Notes: a model not told the origin generated them from the letters alone. A stretch of 64,000 nucleotides of DNA from an uncultured Lachnospiraceae bacterium (GCA_947246015.1 CAMXQE010000006.1:52125-116124), one strand, 5' to 3'. Shown: positions 53,509 to 63,230, counted from the stretch's first letter. Translations and numbers: made by a program.

Positions 53509-53856
53509 ATGATGAATAACGTGAGTATATTTGACCTGCTGATTACGGGCAGCGGATTGTACTTGATTTATGTGACGGTAATCATGAAGACGAAAGGCGA
53601 GATAACCAGAGGCGTCATTGTGTCCGGGAATGTGGATATAGAAAGAATGCGGGATAAAGACGGCTTTATCCGTTATATGTATGGGAAGTCGCTTTTTATG
53701 GGAATCCTGACAGTGGCGGCAGGGGCGGTTAATATGGCAAATTTCTATTTCCGGGGCCCGGCGTGGGTCTCTATGGCGGCAATAGGAGGGTATTGCGCAA
53801 TGCTGGCGGTATTCGCGGTACTTACCATAAAGGCCCGGAAAAAATTTATTGACTAA
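53509..53856 (+). CDS. Small membrane protein of unknown function
   Basis: A 115-residue protein with three predicted membrane segments (DLLITGSGLYLIYVTVIM; GILTVAAGAVNMANFYF; MAAIGGYCAMLAVFAVLTI) and a short charged loop (DIERMRDKDGFIRYMYGK). It follows thrC by 5 bases, so it is co-transcribed. I do not recognise a family, and a threonine-related role is not supported. Its stop codon lies inside an 18-bp inverted repeat. Confidence 0.7.
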   Translation: MMNNVSIFDLLITGSGLYLIYVTVIMKTKGEITRGVIVSGNVDIERMRDKDGFIRYMYGKSLFMGILTVAAGAVNMANFYFRGPAWVSMAAIGGYCAMLAVFAVLTIKARKKFID

Positions 53857-53906
53857 TAACTATACCAATCACTCAGAAAAGCAGGCAGGTGATTGGTATA
53901 GTTATT
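53855..53906. terminator. 18-bp perfect inverted repeat after thrC operon
   Basis: AATAACTATACCAATCAC is repeated exactly inverted at 53889-53906 with a 16-base loop. It begins within the stop codon of the small membrane protein and ends about 40 bases before the peptidase start. There is no T-tract, so it may block 3' decay or end transcription with help rather than act as a classic terminator. Confidence 0.6.
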
Positions 53907-53945
53907 TGCGAAACGATGTACAAATAATCAGAAAGGAAAACGGGA

Positions 53946-55784
53946 ATGGACGGAATGATACAGCAGAGGCTGGCGGCGCTTCGCCGGGAGATGGAGAAGG
54001 AAGGAATTGATTATTATATGATTCCCACTTCGGATTTTCACAATTCGGAATATGTGGACGGTTATTTTAAGGCGAGGGAATATTTTTCCGGTTTTACAGG
54101 TTCGAACGGTACGTTAGTAGTCGGAAAGGAATGGGCCGGTCTGTGGACGGACGGACGGTACTTCATACAGGCGGAAAAGGAACTGGAAGGAAGCGGGATT
54201 ACACTGTTCCGGATGCAGGAGGAAGGGGTGCCGGAGATTCCTGATTTCCTGCATGAAACAATGGAAGAGGGACAGACATTAGGCTTTGACGGCAGGACGA
54301 TGAGCTGTATGGAAGGCTGTAAACTGGAAAAAAAGCTGGGGGAAAAGCAGAATGGATGCGGGAATAAAGACTGCAAACCCACGGTGCGGTATGATGCGGA
54401 CCTGGCCGGACGTGTATGGGAGGGGCGGCCGGGACTGCCCGGACATCCCGTCATCATGCTGCCGGAGGAAGTAAGCGGAAGGAGTACGGCGGATAAGCTG
54501 AAGGAAGTCAGGGAAAAAATTGCGGAGGCAGGGGCGGAGTATCTGCTTTTGAGTAAGCTGGATGATTTAATGTGGCTGCTGAATATCCGCGGGAACGATG
54601 TGGAGTGCAATCCGGTGGCGCTGTCTTATGGATTTATTACGCCGCAGGAAATGTATTTTTTCATACAGCAGTCGGAGGTGACGGCGGAGTTTGAAGCGTA
54701 TGCGTCTGCGAACGGGATTATTCTAAAGCCGTATGAAGAGATTATGGATTTTCTGGAGCGGTTTGATTATGCTTCCGGCGGAGAAACGGGGAAAACGCTG
54801 CTGGATGAAGGAAGTATCAGTTATGCCCTGTATAAGACCCTGACCGGACGGGCAGGGCATGTGGCCGGAGAGAATCCTACGGAGCGGCTGAAAGCGGTAA
54901 AGAACGAAACGGAACTGGCGCGGATGGAGGAAGTGTACCGTAAGGACAGTGCGGCATTAATCCGGTTCATCTACTGGCTGAAACATAACGTAGGGAAACA
55001 GGAGATTACGGAGGTGTCCGCAGCGGAATATCTGGACGGCCTGCGCCGTAAAATCGACGGTTTTCTGGAGCTGTCTTTCCCGACCATCAGCGCATATAAG
55101 GAAAATGCGGCGATGATGCATTACGAAGCGTCGGAGAACAATTGCAGGACGCTTGCCCCGGAAGGGCTGTATCTGGTGGATTCAGGCGGCCAGTATATGG
55201 GCGGGACCACGGATGTGACGAGGACGATTGTGCTGGGGGATATCAGCGATGAGATGAAGATGCATTTTACTTTGACGGCTGTTGGTATGCTGCAGCTTAC
55301 GGATGCAAAATTTCTGTATGGATGTACCGGAAGGAATCTGGACATCCTGGCGAGACAGCCCCTGTGGAACATCGGGATTGATTATAAGTGCGGTACGGGA
55401 CATGGCGTGGGATACATCCTCAATGTGCATGAGGGACCCCAGAACATCCGGTGGAGGTTCACTTCCGGAATGAAAGAGGCAGTCCTGGAAGCGGGGATGG
55501 TAGTTTCCAATGAACCGGGCGTATACAGGGAAGGCAGCCACGGCATCCGGACGGAAAACATTTTAGTGGTGCGCAGCGGGGAGAAGAACGGGGACGGACA
55601 GTTCCTGTATTTTGACACCCTAACCTATGTGCCAATCGACAGGGAGGCCATCGATACGAGATATATGCAGCCGGCAGATATCGGGCGGCTGAACCGTTAT
55701 CATGCAGCCGTATATGAAAAAACGTCAGAATATCTGAATGAAGAGGAAAGAAAATGGCTGGCAGAGGTGACGGCTCCTTTGTAA
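53946..55784 (+). CDS. Xaa-Pro aminopeptidase (M24 family)
   Basis: A 612-residue aminopeptidase P-type enzyme removing N-terminal residues before proline. Two creatinase-like N-terminal domains (YYMIPTSDFHNSEYVDGYFK; LWTDGRYFIQAEKEL) precede the metal-binding M24 domain: LVDSGGQYMGGTTDVTRTIV (two Asp), GTGHGVGYILNVHEGP (His), SNEPGVYREGSHGIRTENIL (Glu) and the final Glu. The long three-domain form is common in clostridia. It appears to be a single gene. Confidence 0.93.
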   Translation: MDGMIQQRLAALRREMEKEGIDYYMIPTSDFHNSEYVDGYFKAREYFSGFTGSNGTLVVGKEWAGLWTDGRYFIQAEKELEGSGITLFRMQEEGVPEIPDFLHETMEEGQTLGFDGRTMSCMEGCKLEKKLGEKQNGCGNKDCKPTVRYDADLAGRVWEGRPGLPGHPVIMLPEEVSGRSTADKLKEVREKIAEAGAEYLLLSKLDDLMWLLNIRGNDVECNPVALSYGFITPQEMYFFIQQSEVTAEFEAYASANGIILKPYEEIMDFLERFDYASGGETGKTLLDEGSISYALYKTLTGRAGHVAGENPTERLKAVKNETELARMEEVYRKDSAALIRFIYWLKHNVGKQEITEVSAAEYLDGLRRKIDGFLELSFPTISAYKENAAMMHYEASENNCRTLAPEGLYLVDSGGQYMGGTTDVTRTIVLGDISDEMKMHFTLTAVGMLQLTDAKFLYGCTGRNLDILARQPLWNIGIDYKCGTGHGVGYILNVHEGPQNIRWRFTSGMKEAVLEAGMVVSNEPGVYREGSHGIRTENILVVRSGEKNGDGQFLYFDTLTYVPIDREAIDTRYMQPADIGRLNRYHAAVYEKTSEYLNEEERKWLAEVTAPL

Positions 55785-55849
55785 AATACGGATACTGCGG
55801 TATTTTTTACCGGATTTATGAAAAAAATACAAAAAAACAGGGCACAATC

Positions 55850-55878
55850 TTGACTTTTAAAGGCGGTTCTGACATAAT
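55850..55878 (+). promoter_or_regulatory. Sigma-A promoter of pckA
   Basis: TTGACT (55850-55855), a 17-base spacer and CATAAT (55873-55878) make a strong promoter. The start near 55885 gives a leader of about 110 bases. Confidence 0.8.
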
Positions 55879-55905
55879 GACATAAGATGCATAAATAAAG
55901 TGCGT

Positions 55906-55970
55906 TTACTGTAAAAAACCGCTTTTTACATAATTTTACAGATATTACATAAAGTAAAAACGCGGTAAAA
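55906..55970 (+). promoter_or_regulatory. TTTAC/GTAAA repeat cluster in the pckA leader
   Basis: The leader contains TTTACTGTAAA, then CCGCTTTTTAC (55919-55929) paired with GTAAAAACGCGG (55954-55965), and extra TTTAC, ATTAC and GTAAA copies. It can fold into a hairpin or serve as repeated binding sites for a regulator of gluconeogenesis. The AAGGAGG ribosome site follows immediately. Confidence 0.5.
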
Positions 55971-55995
55971 ATATATAATTTAAGGAGGACGTAAT

Positions 55996-57702
55996 ATGTC
56001 AACAAAAGCGTATTATCCGATTAACGAAATCGGAGCCGGAAAAGTTGGTTTTTCCAAGACAAGATCCATCATTGAAGCTGCTTTTTACGGAAATAATGTA
56101 GTTAAGGTAAATACCTTGAAAGAAGCTTATGAGCTTGCTAAAAATTCACCCGGTACAGTTGTAACGGATATGAAGATTAAAGATGGTGAGACATTCGGTC
56201 TTGAGAAGGATTCCAGAGTTCTGCTGTTCAACGACGGTGCGGTAACAGGCCGTTATGCAGCAGCACGCCGTATCAAAGGCGAGCCGGGCGTAGATGAGAC
56301 AAAGCTTGATAAAGTAGTTATGGACGCTATCTATGAGACACGCTGGAAGACCATGTACCATGCAGAATGCTTCATTGGTCTGGATCCGGAATTCATGGCA
56401 AAGGCACACCTTCTGATTCCCGAAGGAGAAGAGAACATCCTTTACAACTGGATGCTGAACTTCCAGTATATGTCTGACGAATATGTTAAGATGTACAAGA
56501 ATTCCAAACCGATTGCTGACGGAAATGAGCCTGATATCTACATCTTCTCCGATCCCCAGTGGGTACCCGGAAACAGACCGGATGTAGATTACAGCTGCCT
56601 GAGCGATCCTCTGACCCTGTGCTATTTTGATACCAACCAGAACTGCGCTGCAATTCTTGGTATGAGATATTTCGGTGAGCACAAGAAAGGCACGCTGACC
56701 ATGGCTTGGGCGCTGGCTAACAGAAACGGCTATGCTTCCTGCCACGGCGGACAGAAAGAATATTTACTTCCCGACGGAAAGAAATACGTTGCATCCGTAT
56801 ACGGATTGTCAGGTTCCGGTAAGTCTACGCTGACACATGCAAAACACGGCGGAAAATATGAAATCAAAGTCCTTCATGACGATGCATTCATCATCAATAC
56901 GGATACCTGTGCATCCATCGCCCTGGAGCCTACTTATTTCGATAAGACGGCAGATTATCCGACCGGATGTGCAGACAATGAGTATCTGTTATCTGCTCAG
57001 AACTGCTCCTGCACGCTGGACAGCGAAGGCAAGATTCAGTTAGTAACAGAAGATATCAGAAACGGTAACGGACGTGCGATTAAGTCCAAATTATGGTCTC
57101 CGAACCGTGTGGACAAGATTGATGCTCCTGTTAATGCAATCTTCTGGATTATGAAAGACCCTACCATTCCTCCGGTAGTAAAATTAAAAGGTGCAGCTTT
57201 GGCTTCCGTTATGGGCGCTACGCTGGCTACCAAGACTTCTACGGCAGAGCGTGTGGCAGCAGGAACAGACATGAACGCACTTCGTATCGTTCCTTATGCT
57301 AACCCGTTCAGGACTTATCCTCTGGTAAATGACTATGAGAAGTTCAAGAAACTGGTAGAAGAGAAGAACGTAGACTGCTACATTGTAAATACCGGTGATT
57401 TCATGGGTACAAAGGTAAAACCTGCCGATACGCTGGGTATCCTTGAGACAATCGTAGAAGGAAAGGCTAACTTTGAGAAGTGGGGCAACTTCGATGATAT
57501 CGAAATCATGTATGATTGGGATGGCAAGACAGCAGATTTCAAACCTGACTTAAACGACGCTTCCTACAAAGACGCTTTGAAGAACGCTATGCAGAACCGT
57601 GTAGATGCAGTTAAGGGCTTTGCAGAGAAGAAAGAAGGATATGACAAACTTCCGGATGAAGCGCTTGCAGCAGTTCAGAAGCTGGTAGATGCTCTTAACT
57701 AA
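55996..57702 (+). CDS. pckA: Phosphoenolpyruvate carboxykinase (ATP)
   Basis: PckA interconverts oxaloacetate and PEP with ATP; in gut anaerobes it often works in the carboxylating direction to fix CO2. The kinase P-loop is VYGLSGSGKSTLTHAKHGG, with metal site VLHDDAFIINTDTCASIALE and substrate region MYHAECFIGLDPE. The 568-residue length fits. Codon use is biased like that of a highly expressed gene, and it has its own strong promoter and terminator. Confidence 0.94.
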   Translation: MSTKAYYPINEIGAGKVGFSKTRSIIEAAFYGNNVVKVNTLKEAYELAKNSPGTVVTDMKIKDGETFGLEKDSRVLLFNDGAVTGRYAAARRIKGEPGVDETKLDKVVMDAIYETRWKTMYHAECFIGLDPEFMAKAHLLIPEGEENILYNWMLNFQYMSDEYVKMYKNSKPIADGNEPDIYIFSDPQWVPGNRPDVDYSCLSDPLTLCYFDTNQNCAAILGMRYFGEHKKGTLTMAWALANRNGYASCHGGQKEYLLPDGKKYVASVYGLSGSGKSTLTHAKHGGKYEIKVLHDDAFIINTDTCASIALEPTYFDKTADYPTGCADNEYLLSAQNCSCTLDSEGKIQLVTEDIRNGNGRAIKSKLWSPNRVDKIDAPVNAIFWIMKDPTIPPVVKLKGAALASVMGATLATKTSTAERVAAGTDMNALRIVPYANPFRTYPLVNDYEKFKKLVEEKNVDCYIVNTGDFMGTKVKPADTLGILETIVEGKANFEKWGNFDDIEIMYDWDGKTADFKPDLNDASYKDALKNAMQNRVDAVKGFAEKKEGYDKLPDEALAAVQKLVDALN

Positions 57703-57748
57703 TCAGGATAGGGATTGAGAGTAAAGATAAACTGAAAAAGAAGAAGGT

Positions 57749-57798
57749 ACCATTTGCAGCCGGAAGGGGGACCGGATGGCTGCGGATGGTATTTTTTT
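57749..57798 (+). terminator. Terminator of pckA
   Basis: ACCATTTGCAGCC pairs with GGCTGCGGATGGT (two G-T pairs), followed by ATTTTTTT. It lies 46 bases past the pckA stop and 22 bases ahead of the pseudouridine synthase start. Confidence 0.88.
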
Positions 57799-57819
57799 AC
57801 AGGGAGGACAGAAACAGGG

Positions 57820-58545
57820 ATGGAAGCAAAGGGAAACGGGGAGCGTTTGAATAAATATCTTGCGGAATGCGGAGTATGTTCCCGGCGGGAAGCGGACAGA
57901 CTGATAGAGGAGGGGCGGGTAACGGTAGACGGAGCGACAGCCGCGATGGGGATGAGGGTAAGCGGCAGGGAGCGGATTGCGGTCAACGGGAAAGCAGTGA
58001 CAGGAAAAGAGGAGAAGGCGGTGCTTGCTTATTATAAACCGGCGGGGGTAATCTGTACGGAGCGTGACAGACATGCGGAACGGAAAATCAATGATGAACT
58101 GAAGTACCCTGTCCGTCTGACTTATGCGGGACGGCTGGATAAGGAGTCGGAGGGGCTGCTTATGATGACGAATGACGGGGCGTTGATTGATGCCATGATG
58201 CGGGGTAATAACAGGCATGAGAAAGAGTATGTAGTAAGAGTGGATAAGGAAGTGACCGATGAGTTTCTGAAAGGAATGGCTAAAGGGGTATATTTGGAGG
58301 AATTGGATGTCACTACCAGAGAGTGTGAGGTAAGGAAGAGCGGTAAGTTCACATTTGTTATCGTATTGACTCAGGGAGTTAACAGGCAGATACGCAGGAT
58401 GGTGGAGCATTTCGGATATCGTGTCAGGGCGTTAAAAAGAGTGAGAGTTATGAATGTAAATCTTGCAAATCTGAGGCCGGGGGAGTATCGTGTATTGCAG
58501 GGGGAGGAATTGAAGCAGTTATATCAGCAGGCGGGACTGCGGTGA
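57820..58545 (+). CDS. RluF-type 23S rRNA pseudouridine synthase
   Basis: An RsuA/RluB-family enzyme of 241 residues. An N-terminal S4 domain (ERLNKYLAECGVCSRREADR) is followed by the catalytic block AGRLDKESEGLLMMTNDG and GVNRQIRRMVEHFGYRVRAL. The NNRHEKEYVVRVDKEVTDEF and ALKRVRVMNVNLANLRPGEY sequences resemble E. coli RluF (U2604) more than RluB. The ORF track opens at 57754 inside the terminator; ATG 57820 is the family start. Confidence 0.9.
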   Translation: MEAKGNGERLNKYLAECGVCSRREADRLIEEGRVTVDGATAAMGMRVSGRERIAVNGKAVTGKEEKAVLAYYKPAGVICTERDRHAERKINDELKYPVRLTYAGRLDKESEGLLMMTNDGALIDAMMRGNNRHEKEYVVRVDKEVTDEFLKGMAKGVYLEELDVTTRECEVRKSGKFTFVIVLTQGVNRQIRRMVEHFGYRVRALKRVRVMNVNLANLRPGEYRVLQGEELKQLYQQAGLR

Positions 58546-58587
58546 AGTTCCGTATAGAAATAAGAGAATGGGAAAAGGAAATAGGAA

Positions 58588-60573
58588 ATGGAAAAGACGG
58601 ATGGCAGAATAGAACGGATTAAGGAATTAACAGAGTTGCTGAACCGTGCTTCCAGAGCGTATTATGCGGAAGACAGGGAAATTATAAGCAATTTCGAATA
58701 TGATAAATTATATGATGAATTAGAGAGGCTGGAAAAAGAAACCGGGACAGTGCTGTCAGACAGCCCGACCGTAACGGTGGGTTATGAAGCGGTGGAGGAA
58801 CTTCCAAAAGCGCGGCATGAAAGGGCAATGCTGTCTTTGGGAAAGACTAAGAGCCGGGAAGAACTGAAAGAATGGCTGCAGGAACAGACGGCGCTTTTGA
58901 GCTGGAAACTGGATGGGTTGACGATAGTTTTGACCTATTCCGGAGGAAAACTTGCAAAAGCGGTGACACGGGGGAACGGCGAGGTCGGGGAAGTGGTAAC
59001 GAATAATGCCAGGACGTTTCGGAATATCCCACTGTCCGTTCCGTTTAAGGGGGAGATGATTCTTCGCGGGGAGGCGGTGATTTCTTACTCGGACTTTGAG
59101 AAAATCAATGCCGGAATCAGGGAAGAGGAAGCCCGTTATAAAAATCCAAGGAATCTGTGCAGCGGCTCGGTCAGGCAGCTTAATAATGAGATTACGGCAA
59201 AGAGGAATGTAAAGTTCTATGCGTATTCGCTGGTGAAAGCGGAGGGGGCGGAGTTCCATAATTCCAGGGAAGAGCAGTTTCTGTTCATGCGGGAACAGGG
59301 ATTTGATATAGTGGAATACCGGAAAGTGGATAAGGATACGATTATAGGGGCGGTGGAGGAGTTCGGGCGTAAGGTGGAGACATATGATGTCCCTTCCGAC
59401 GGGCTGGTGCTTCTTTTAGAAGATATTGCTTATGGTCAGTCATTGGGGACGACGGCGAAGTTTCCGAGGGATTCCATTGCCTTTAAGTGGGAAGACGAGG
59501 TGCAGGAGACTGTCCTGCAGGAAATCGAGTGGAGTCCCAGCCGTACGGGACTGATTAATCCGGTGGCGGTTTTTGAACCGGTGGAACTGGAGGGAACGAC
59601 GGTCAGCCGTGCTTCGGTGCACAATATCAGTATTCTGAGGGGATTAAAGCTGGGAATCGGGGACCGTATTACAGTTTATAAGGCGAATATGATTATTCCG
59701 CAGATTGCGGAGAACCTGACGGGCAGCGATAATGCGGCAATACCGGAGAACTGTCCGGTATGCGGCGGCAGGACGGAGATAAGGCAGGTAAATGAGGTGC
59801 AGTCGCTGTATTGTACGAATCCGGCCTGTGAGGCGAAGAAAATTAAGTCCTTTACGCTTTTTGTCAGCAGGGATGCCATGAATATGGATGGACTGTCGGA
59901 GGCTACGCTGGAGAAGTTCATCGCAAAAGGGTATATCCATGAGTATGCGGATTTGTTTCATCTGGACCGTTATAAAGATGAAATCGTAGAGATGGAGGGA
60001 TTCGGGGAGAAATCGTATCAGAATCTGATAAACAGCATCGGGACGGCCCGGAATACCACGCTGCCCCGTTTGATATACAGTCTGGGAATAGCTAATATCG
60101 GTCTTGCGAATGCGAAAATGATCTGCCGGCATTATAAGAATGATTTACAGGCGATGCTGGAAGCGGATGTGGAAGATTTAAGCGAAATAGACGGTGTGGG
60201 AGAAGTGATAGCCACAGGTTTCTGCGAGTATTTCGCTGACGCCGGGAACAGGGAGCGGCTGCAGAATCTCCTGGCGGAAGTCCGGATTGAACAGGAAGAA
60301 ACCGAAGAGGAGAATGGAACTCTGTCAGGAATGTCGTTCGTGGTGACGGGGAGTCTGAATCACTATGCCAGCAGGAATGAACTGAAAGATGTGATTGAGA
60401 AGAAGGGCGGAAAGGTGACGGGAAGCGTCACATCTAAGACCGTATGTCTGATTAATAATGACAGCGCCTCGGCATCTTCGAAGAATAAGAAGGCAAAGGA
60501 ACTTCAGGTTCCGATTCTGACGGAAGAGCAATTCATGGAGCAATATTTAGGAGGAGAGAGCAATGCCGATTAA
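58588..60573 (+). CDS. ligA: NAD+-dependent DNA ligase
   Basis: LigA seals DNA nicks using NAD+. The adenylation motif is [19 protein letters not shown] (KxDG lysine), followed by [16 protein letters not shown], the OB fold, a four-Cys zinc finger (CPVCGG ... CTNPAC), HhH motifs ([35 protein letters not shown]) and a C-terminal BRCT domain ([20 protein letters not shown]). At 661 residues it is normal, although some N-terminal motifs diverge from the major bacterial LigA, suggesting a clostridial second type. It overlaps metA by 11 bases. Confidence 0.94.
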   Translation: MEKTDGRIERIKELTELLNRASRAYYAEDREIISNFEYDKLYDELERLEKETGTVLSDSPTVTVGYEAVEELPKARHERAMLSLGKTKSREELKEWLQEQTALLSWKLDGLTIVLTYSGGKLAKAVTRGNGEVGEVVTNNARTFRNIPLSVPFKGEMILRGEAVISYSDFEKINAGIREEEARYKNPRNLCSGSVRQLNNEITAKRNVKFYAYSLVKAEGAEFHNSREEQFLFMREQGFDIVEYRKVDKDTIIGAVEEFGRKVETYDVPSDGLVLLLEDIAYGQSLGTTAKFPRDSIAFKWEDEVQETVLQEIEWSPSRTGLINPVAVFEPVELEGTTVSRASVHNISILRGLKLGIGDRITVYKANMIIPQIAENLTGSDNAAIPENCPVCGGRTEIRQVNEVQSLYCTNPACEAKKIKSFTLFVSRDAMNMDGLSEATLEKFIAKGYIHEYADLFHLDRYKDEIVEMEGFGEKSYQNLINSIGTARNTTLPRLIYSLGIANIGLANAKMICRHYKNDLQAMLEADVEDLSEIDGVGEVIATGFCEYFADAGNRERLQNLLAEVRIEQEETEEENGTLSGMSFVVTGSLNHYASRNELKDVIEKKGGKVTGSVTSKTVCLINNDSASASSKNKKAKELQVPILTEEQFMEQYLGGESNAD

Positions 60574-61471
60574 AGCACAGAATGATTTGCCAGCAAAAAG
60601 CATACTGGAAAATGAAAACATATTTGTAATGGATGAAAACCGGGCGGTGCATCAGGATATCCGTGCCCTTCAGATATGCATCCTGAATCTGATGCCGGTG
60701 AAGCAGGATACGGAACTGCAGCTGCTGCGGGCACTGTCCAATACGCCTATTCAGGTGGATGTGACATTTATGAAGATGAACAGCCATCGTTCCCTGAATA
60801 CATCCATGAATCATCTGAACAAGTTTTATAATACGTTTGACGAGCTAAAGGGAAAGCGGTATGACGGATTCATTATAACCGGAGCCCCGGTGGAACAGAT
60901 TGCTTTTGAAGAAGTGGATTATTGGGAGGAATTGTGCGAAATCATGGAATGGTCGAAGCGGAATGTCACTTCGACGTTCCATATCTGCTGGGGGGCACAG
61001 GCCGGATTATATTATCATTTCGGGCTGGATAAGGCGCTTCTGCCCAAAAAGGTGTTTGGTGTGTATGAACACAGGGTGATGAACAGGAAGATACCTTTGG
61101 TAAGAGGATTTGACGATTATTTCCTCATTCCCCACAGCCGTCACACGGAGGTGCCTGCGGAGGCGATTCACGGGTGCAGGGAATTGACGGTGCTGGCGGA
61201 ATCCGAAGAAGCGGGTGTGCTGCTGTGTATGGCGGGAGAGGGGGCCCAGATTTTCATTATGGGGCATCCCGAATATGACAGGATGACGTTACATAATGAA
61301 TATATGAGGGATAAAGAAAAGGGACTGCCCATCGAAGTGCCGAAAAATTATTATCCGGATGACGACCCGACGCTGCGGCCCAGACTGCAGTGGCGTTCCC
61401 ATAGTAATAACCTGTATACGAACTGGCTGAATTATTACGTGTACCAGACGACGGATTATGTGCTTGGGTGA
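60563..61471 (+). CDS. metA: Homoserine O-acetyltransferase (MetA family)
   Basis: MetA acylates homoserine as the first step of methionine synthesis. Conserved parts are [35 protein letters not shown] (catalytic Cys), IPHSRHTEV and [10 protein letters not shown] (His, Glu). At the specificity site the sequence is ITGAPVEQ; in studied enzymes Glu at this position goes with acetyl-CoA use and Gly with succinyl-CoA, so this is probably an acetyltransferase. The start overlaps the ligA end. Confidence 0.93.
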   Translation: MPIKAQNDLPAKSILENENIFVMDENRAVHQDIRALQICILNLMPVKQDTELQLLRALSNTPIQVDVTFMKMNSHRSLNTSMNHLNKFYNTFDELKGKRYDGFIITGAPVEQIAFEEVDYWEELCEIMEWSKRNVTSTFHICWGAQAGLYYHFGLDKALLPKKVFGVYEHRVMNRKIPLVRGFDDYFLIPHSRHTEVPAEAIHGCRELTVLAESEEAGVLLCMAGEGAQIFIMGHPEYDRMTLHNEYMRDKEKGLPIEVPKNYYPDDDPTLRPRLQWRSHSNNLYTNWLNYYVYQTTDYVLG

Positions 61472-61772
61472 GGGTGCCGGAGGCGGCGCAGAACCGGGGG
61501 AAATGGCGGGTTTCGGGTGGTTTTCTGATGAGAGTGGTTTTTTATGAAATGCTGCTTTTTCTGCCATATTTTTATGGTAAAATGGGGTACAAATGGGGTA
61601 CGGTTAAAAAGGTGTGGGGTACGGCTGTTGTAGAGCTTTTGATGTAGATGAGCAATATTTGCCTTGCCTGCGCGAATTTATTCTGCGCCATCTGTACAGT
61701 TTTTTTCATAGTGCCTAAGTTATCCGGTATGTAATTATATGGCAGGAGAATTAAGAGGATAATGGAGAACAT
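61472..61772. other. Intergenic region with TGGGGTAC repeats
   Basis: No gene is supported. TGGGGTAC occurs three times at 61583, 61594 and 61615, an unusual density. A 66-codon minus-strand ORF (61572-61772) spans much of the region; it looks non-coding or a fragment of unknown origin. The Rpn gene starts at the right edge. Confidence 0.5.
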
Positions 61773-62630
61773 ATGGAGGAAATAATAAGTGTGAAAGAAT
61801 TTGAAAGTAAGAAAGATATTTATGATGTTTGGGATGAATTGGGAATATCCAATGATTTCCTGTTTGGAAAAGTCATGCAGGATTCAGAATTGTGCAAGGA
61901 GCTGCTTCAGAGGATTCTTCCGGAGTTGGAAATAGACCATGTGGAATATCCGGAACTGCAAAAAGGGATACGGGCTGATATAGATGCAAAAAGTGTCAGG
62001 CTTGACGTATATATAAGGGATGGAAAAGGGACGGTCTATGATGTGGAGATGCAGGTCATAGATACGAAAGAGCTGCCAAAAAGGAGCAGATATTATCAGA
62101 GTATGATTGACCTGCAGATGATAGATAAGGGACAATCGTATAAGCAGTTGAATTTCAGCTACGTTATTTTTATATGTCCTTTTGATGTATTTAAGAAAGG
62201 GAGACACATTTATACGTTTGAAAATATTTGTAAAGAGGACAAAAGCATTTTCCTGGGTGATGGAGCAGTAAAAATATTCTTAAATTCAGATAGTGAAATG
62301 GATGATGTCAGTAAAAAACTAAGGGCGTTTTTGGATTATGTGGCAGGAAAGAAAACAGAAGATTCTTTTGTTGAGCGGTTGGAAGAAGCCGTAAAAAGGG
62401 CAAAGAAAAATCGGGAATGGAGGCATGAGTATATGACATTGTTAATGCGCGACCAAGAGAATATGGAAAAGGGTATGGAAAAGGGTATGGAAAAGGGGAA
62501 AATTTATGGCGCAATTTCCATGTGTCGGGATTTGGGATTATCAGACGATGAGATTTCAAAGAGACTGCAGGAAAAGTATCATTTATCACAGGAAGAAATG
62601 GAAGAATACCTGCAGGTTGAGGTAGTGTAG
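61773..62630 (+). CDS. Rpn-family PD-(D/E)XK nuclease/transposase-like protein
   Basis: A 285-residue protein with the N-terminal PD-(D/E)XK-type nuclease domain of Rpn/YhgA-like proteins: ISNDFLFGKVMQDSELCKEL, VRLDVYIRDGKGTVYDVEMQ (active-site D and ExQ), LPKRSRYYQSMIDLQM and YVIFICPFDVF. Rpn proteins nick DNA and stimulate recombination; whether they move is debated. The C-terminus has MEKGMEKGMEKGKIYGAISM from three 12-bp repeats. ATG 61773 follows GGATAATGGAG. Similar genes usually occur in many copies in Lachnospiraceae. Confidence 0.87.
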   Translation: MEEIISVKEFESKKDIYDVWDELGISNDFLFGKVMQDSELCKELLQRILPELEIDHVEYPELQKGIRADIDAKSVRLDVYIRDGKGTVYDVEMQVIDTKELPKRSRYYQSMIDLQMIDKGQSYKQLNFSYVIFICPFDVFKKGRHIYTFENICKEDKSIFLGDGAVKIFLNSDSEMDDVSKKLRAFLDYVAGKKTEDSFVERLEEAVKRAKKNREWRHEYMTLLMRDQENMEKGMEKGMEKGKIYGAISMCRDLGLSDDEISKRLQEKYHLSQEEMEEYLQVEVV

Positions 62631-62781
62631 TTTGGCGCTTAAGATGAATTAATGTTAGTATCCGTTATATTCTGAATGGGATGGAAATGAATGATGATTA
62701 AAGTGGAGAGGGATATTCTTGTGAATGAGCAGAATATTCTTCTTTATTTTATGGTATTCCTTGCAGGAGAGGAATGAAAAG

Positions 62782-62949
62782 ATGGACAGGAAAAAAAGAG
62801 TAGACATGGCACAGGAAAGGGCATTGGAGCGTATAGATTATGTTTTGGATTATTATGCTGCCCCTGATTTTGTAGAAGTGGTTGGCGGGGCAGGCAGCGA
62901 TACAGTTACCCTCCGGATTTATGAGGATGGTTCTGTATATGAAAGATAG
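62782..62949 (+). CDS. Small protein of unknown function
   Basis: A 55-residue ORF starting at ATG 62782 (MDRKKRVDMAQERALERIDY) after GGAGAGG; the ORF track extends to 62725 without a ribosome site. The C-terminal half (VGGAGSDTVTLRIYEDGSVY) looks like a small beta-hairpin domain. I do not recognise it. It lies between two Rpn-family genes. Confidence 0.55.
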   Translation: MDRKKRVDMAQERALERIDYVLDYYAAPDFVEVVGGAGSDTVTLRIYEDGSVYER

Positions 62950-63136
62950 CATCATGATAGCCTGCTGTTTTGGAACTGCATATTTTGGATGGTCTTGAAA
63001 TCACTAAGGGTTGATAGTATACTGGATATAACTGATAAAGAAGCAGACAGGGATACGCTTCGGGAAAGGAATACGGGATGGCAAAGAAAATACAGGATTT
63101 AAAGCCGGATACGGTTCTGAAAAATTACTGGAGAAA

Positions 63137-63230
63137 GAGTGAAAGATTTTTAAATCTTTCACTCCACAAGTTTGTGTCTGCGTTGCATCCACAAACTTGA
63201 TATGCGCAAAAAGCAGCGCAGAAATGAGGT
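63137..63230 (+). mobile_element. 94-bp palindromic element inserted in the Rpn gene
   Basis: The element consists of a 13-bp palindrome (GAGTGAAAGATTT-TT-AAATCTTTCACTC), an inverted pair CAAGTTTGTG / CACAAACTTG, and a GCGC-rich segment ending GAGGT. AAA is present on both sides (63134-63136, 63231-63233), consistent with a 3-bp target duplication. Taking out the element plus one AAA recreates TGG AGA AAC AAT GAA, in frame with the Rpn gene. Its right part contains the 40-bp core shared with 37079-37118. It encodes no protein, so any movement would need an enzyme in trans. Confidence 0.75.
63185..63224 (+). repeat. 40-bp dispersed repeat, copy 2
   Basis: This is identical to the - strand of 37079-37118 over 40 bases and forms the right part of the 94-bp element. 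In both copies it lies just upstream of a coding sequence. Confidence 0.88.

Noticed and set aside
61572-61772. 66-codon minus-strand ORF between metA and the Rpn gene
   Set aside because: No recognisable domain and no good ribosome site; could be a fragment of an unknown element, but evidence is too thin to call.
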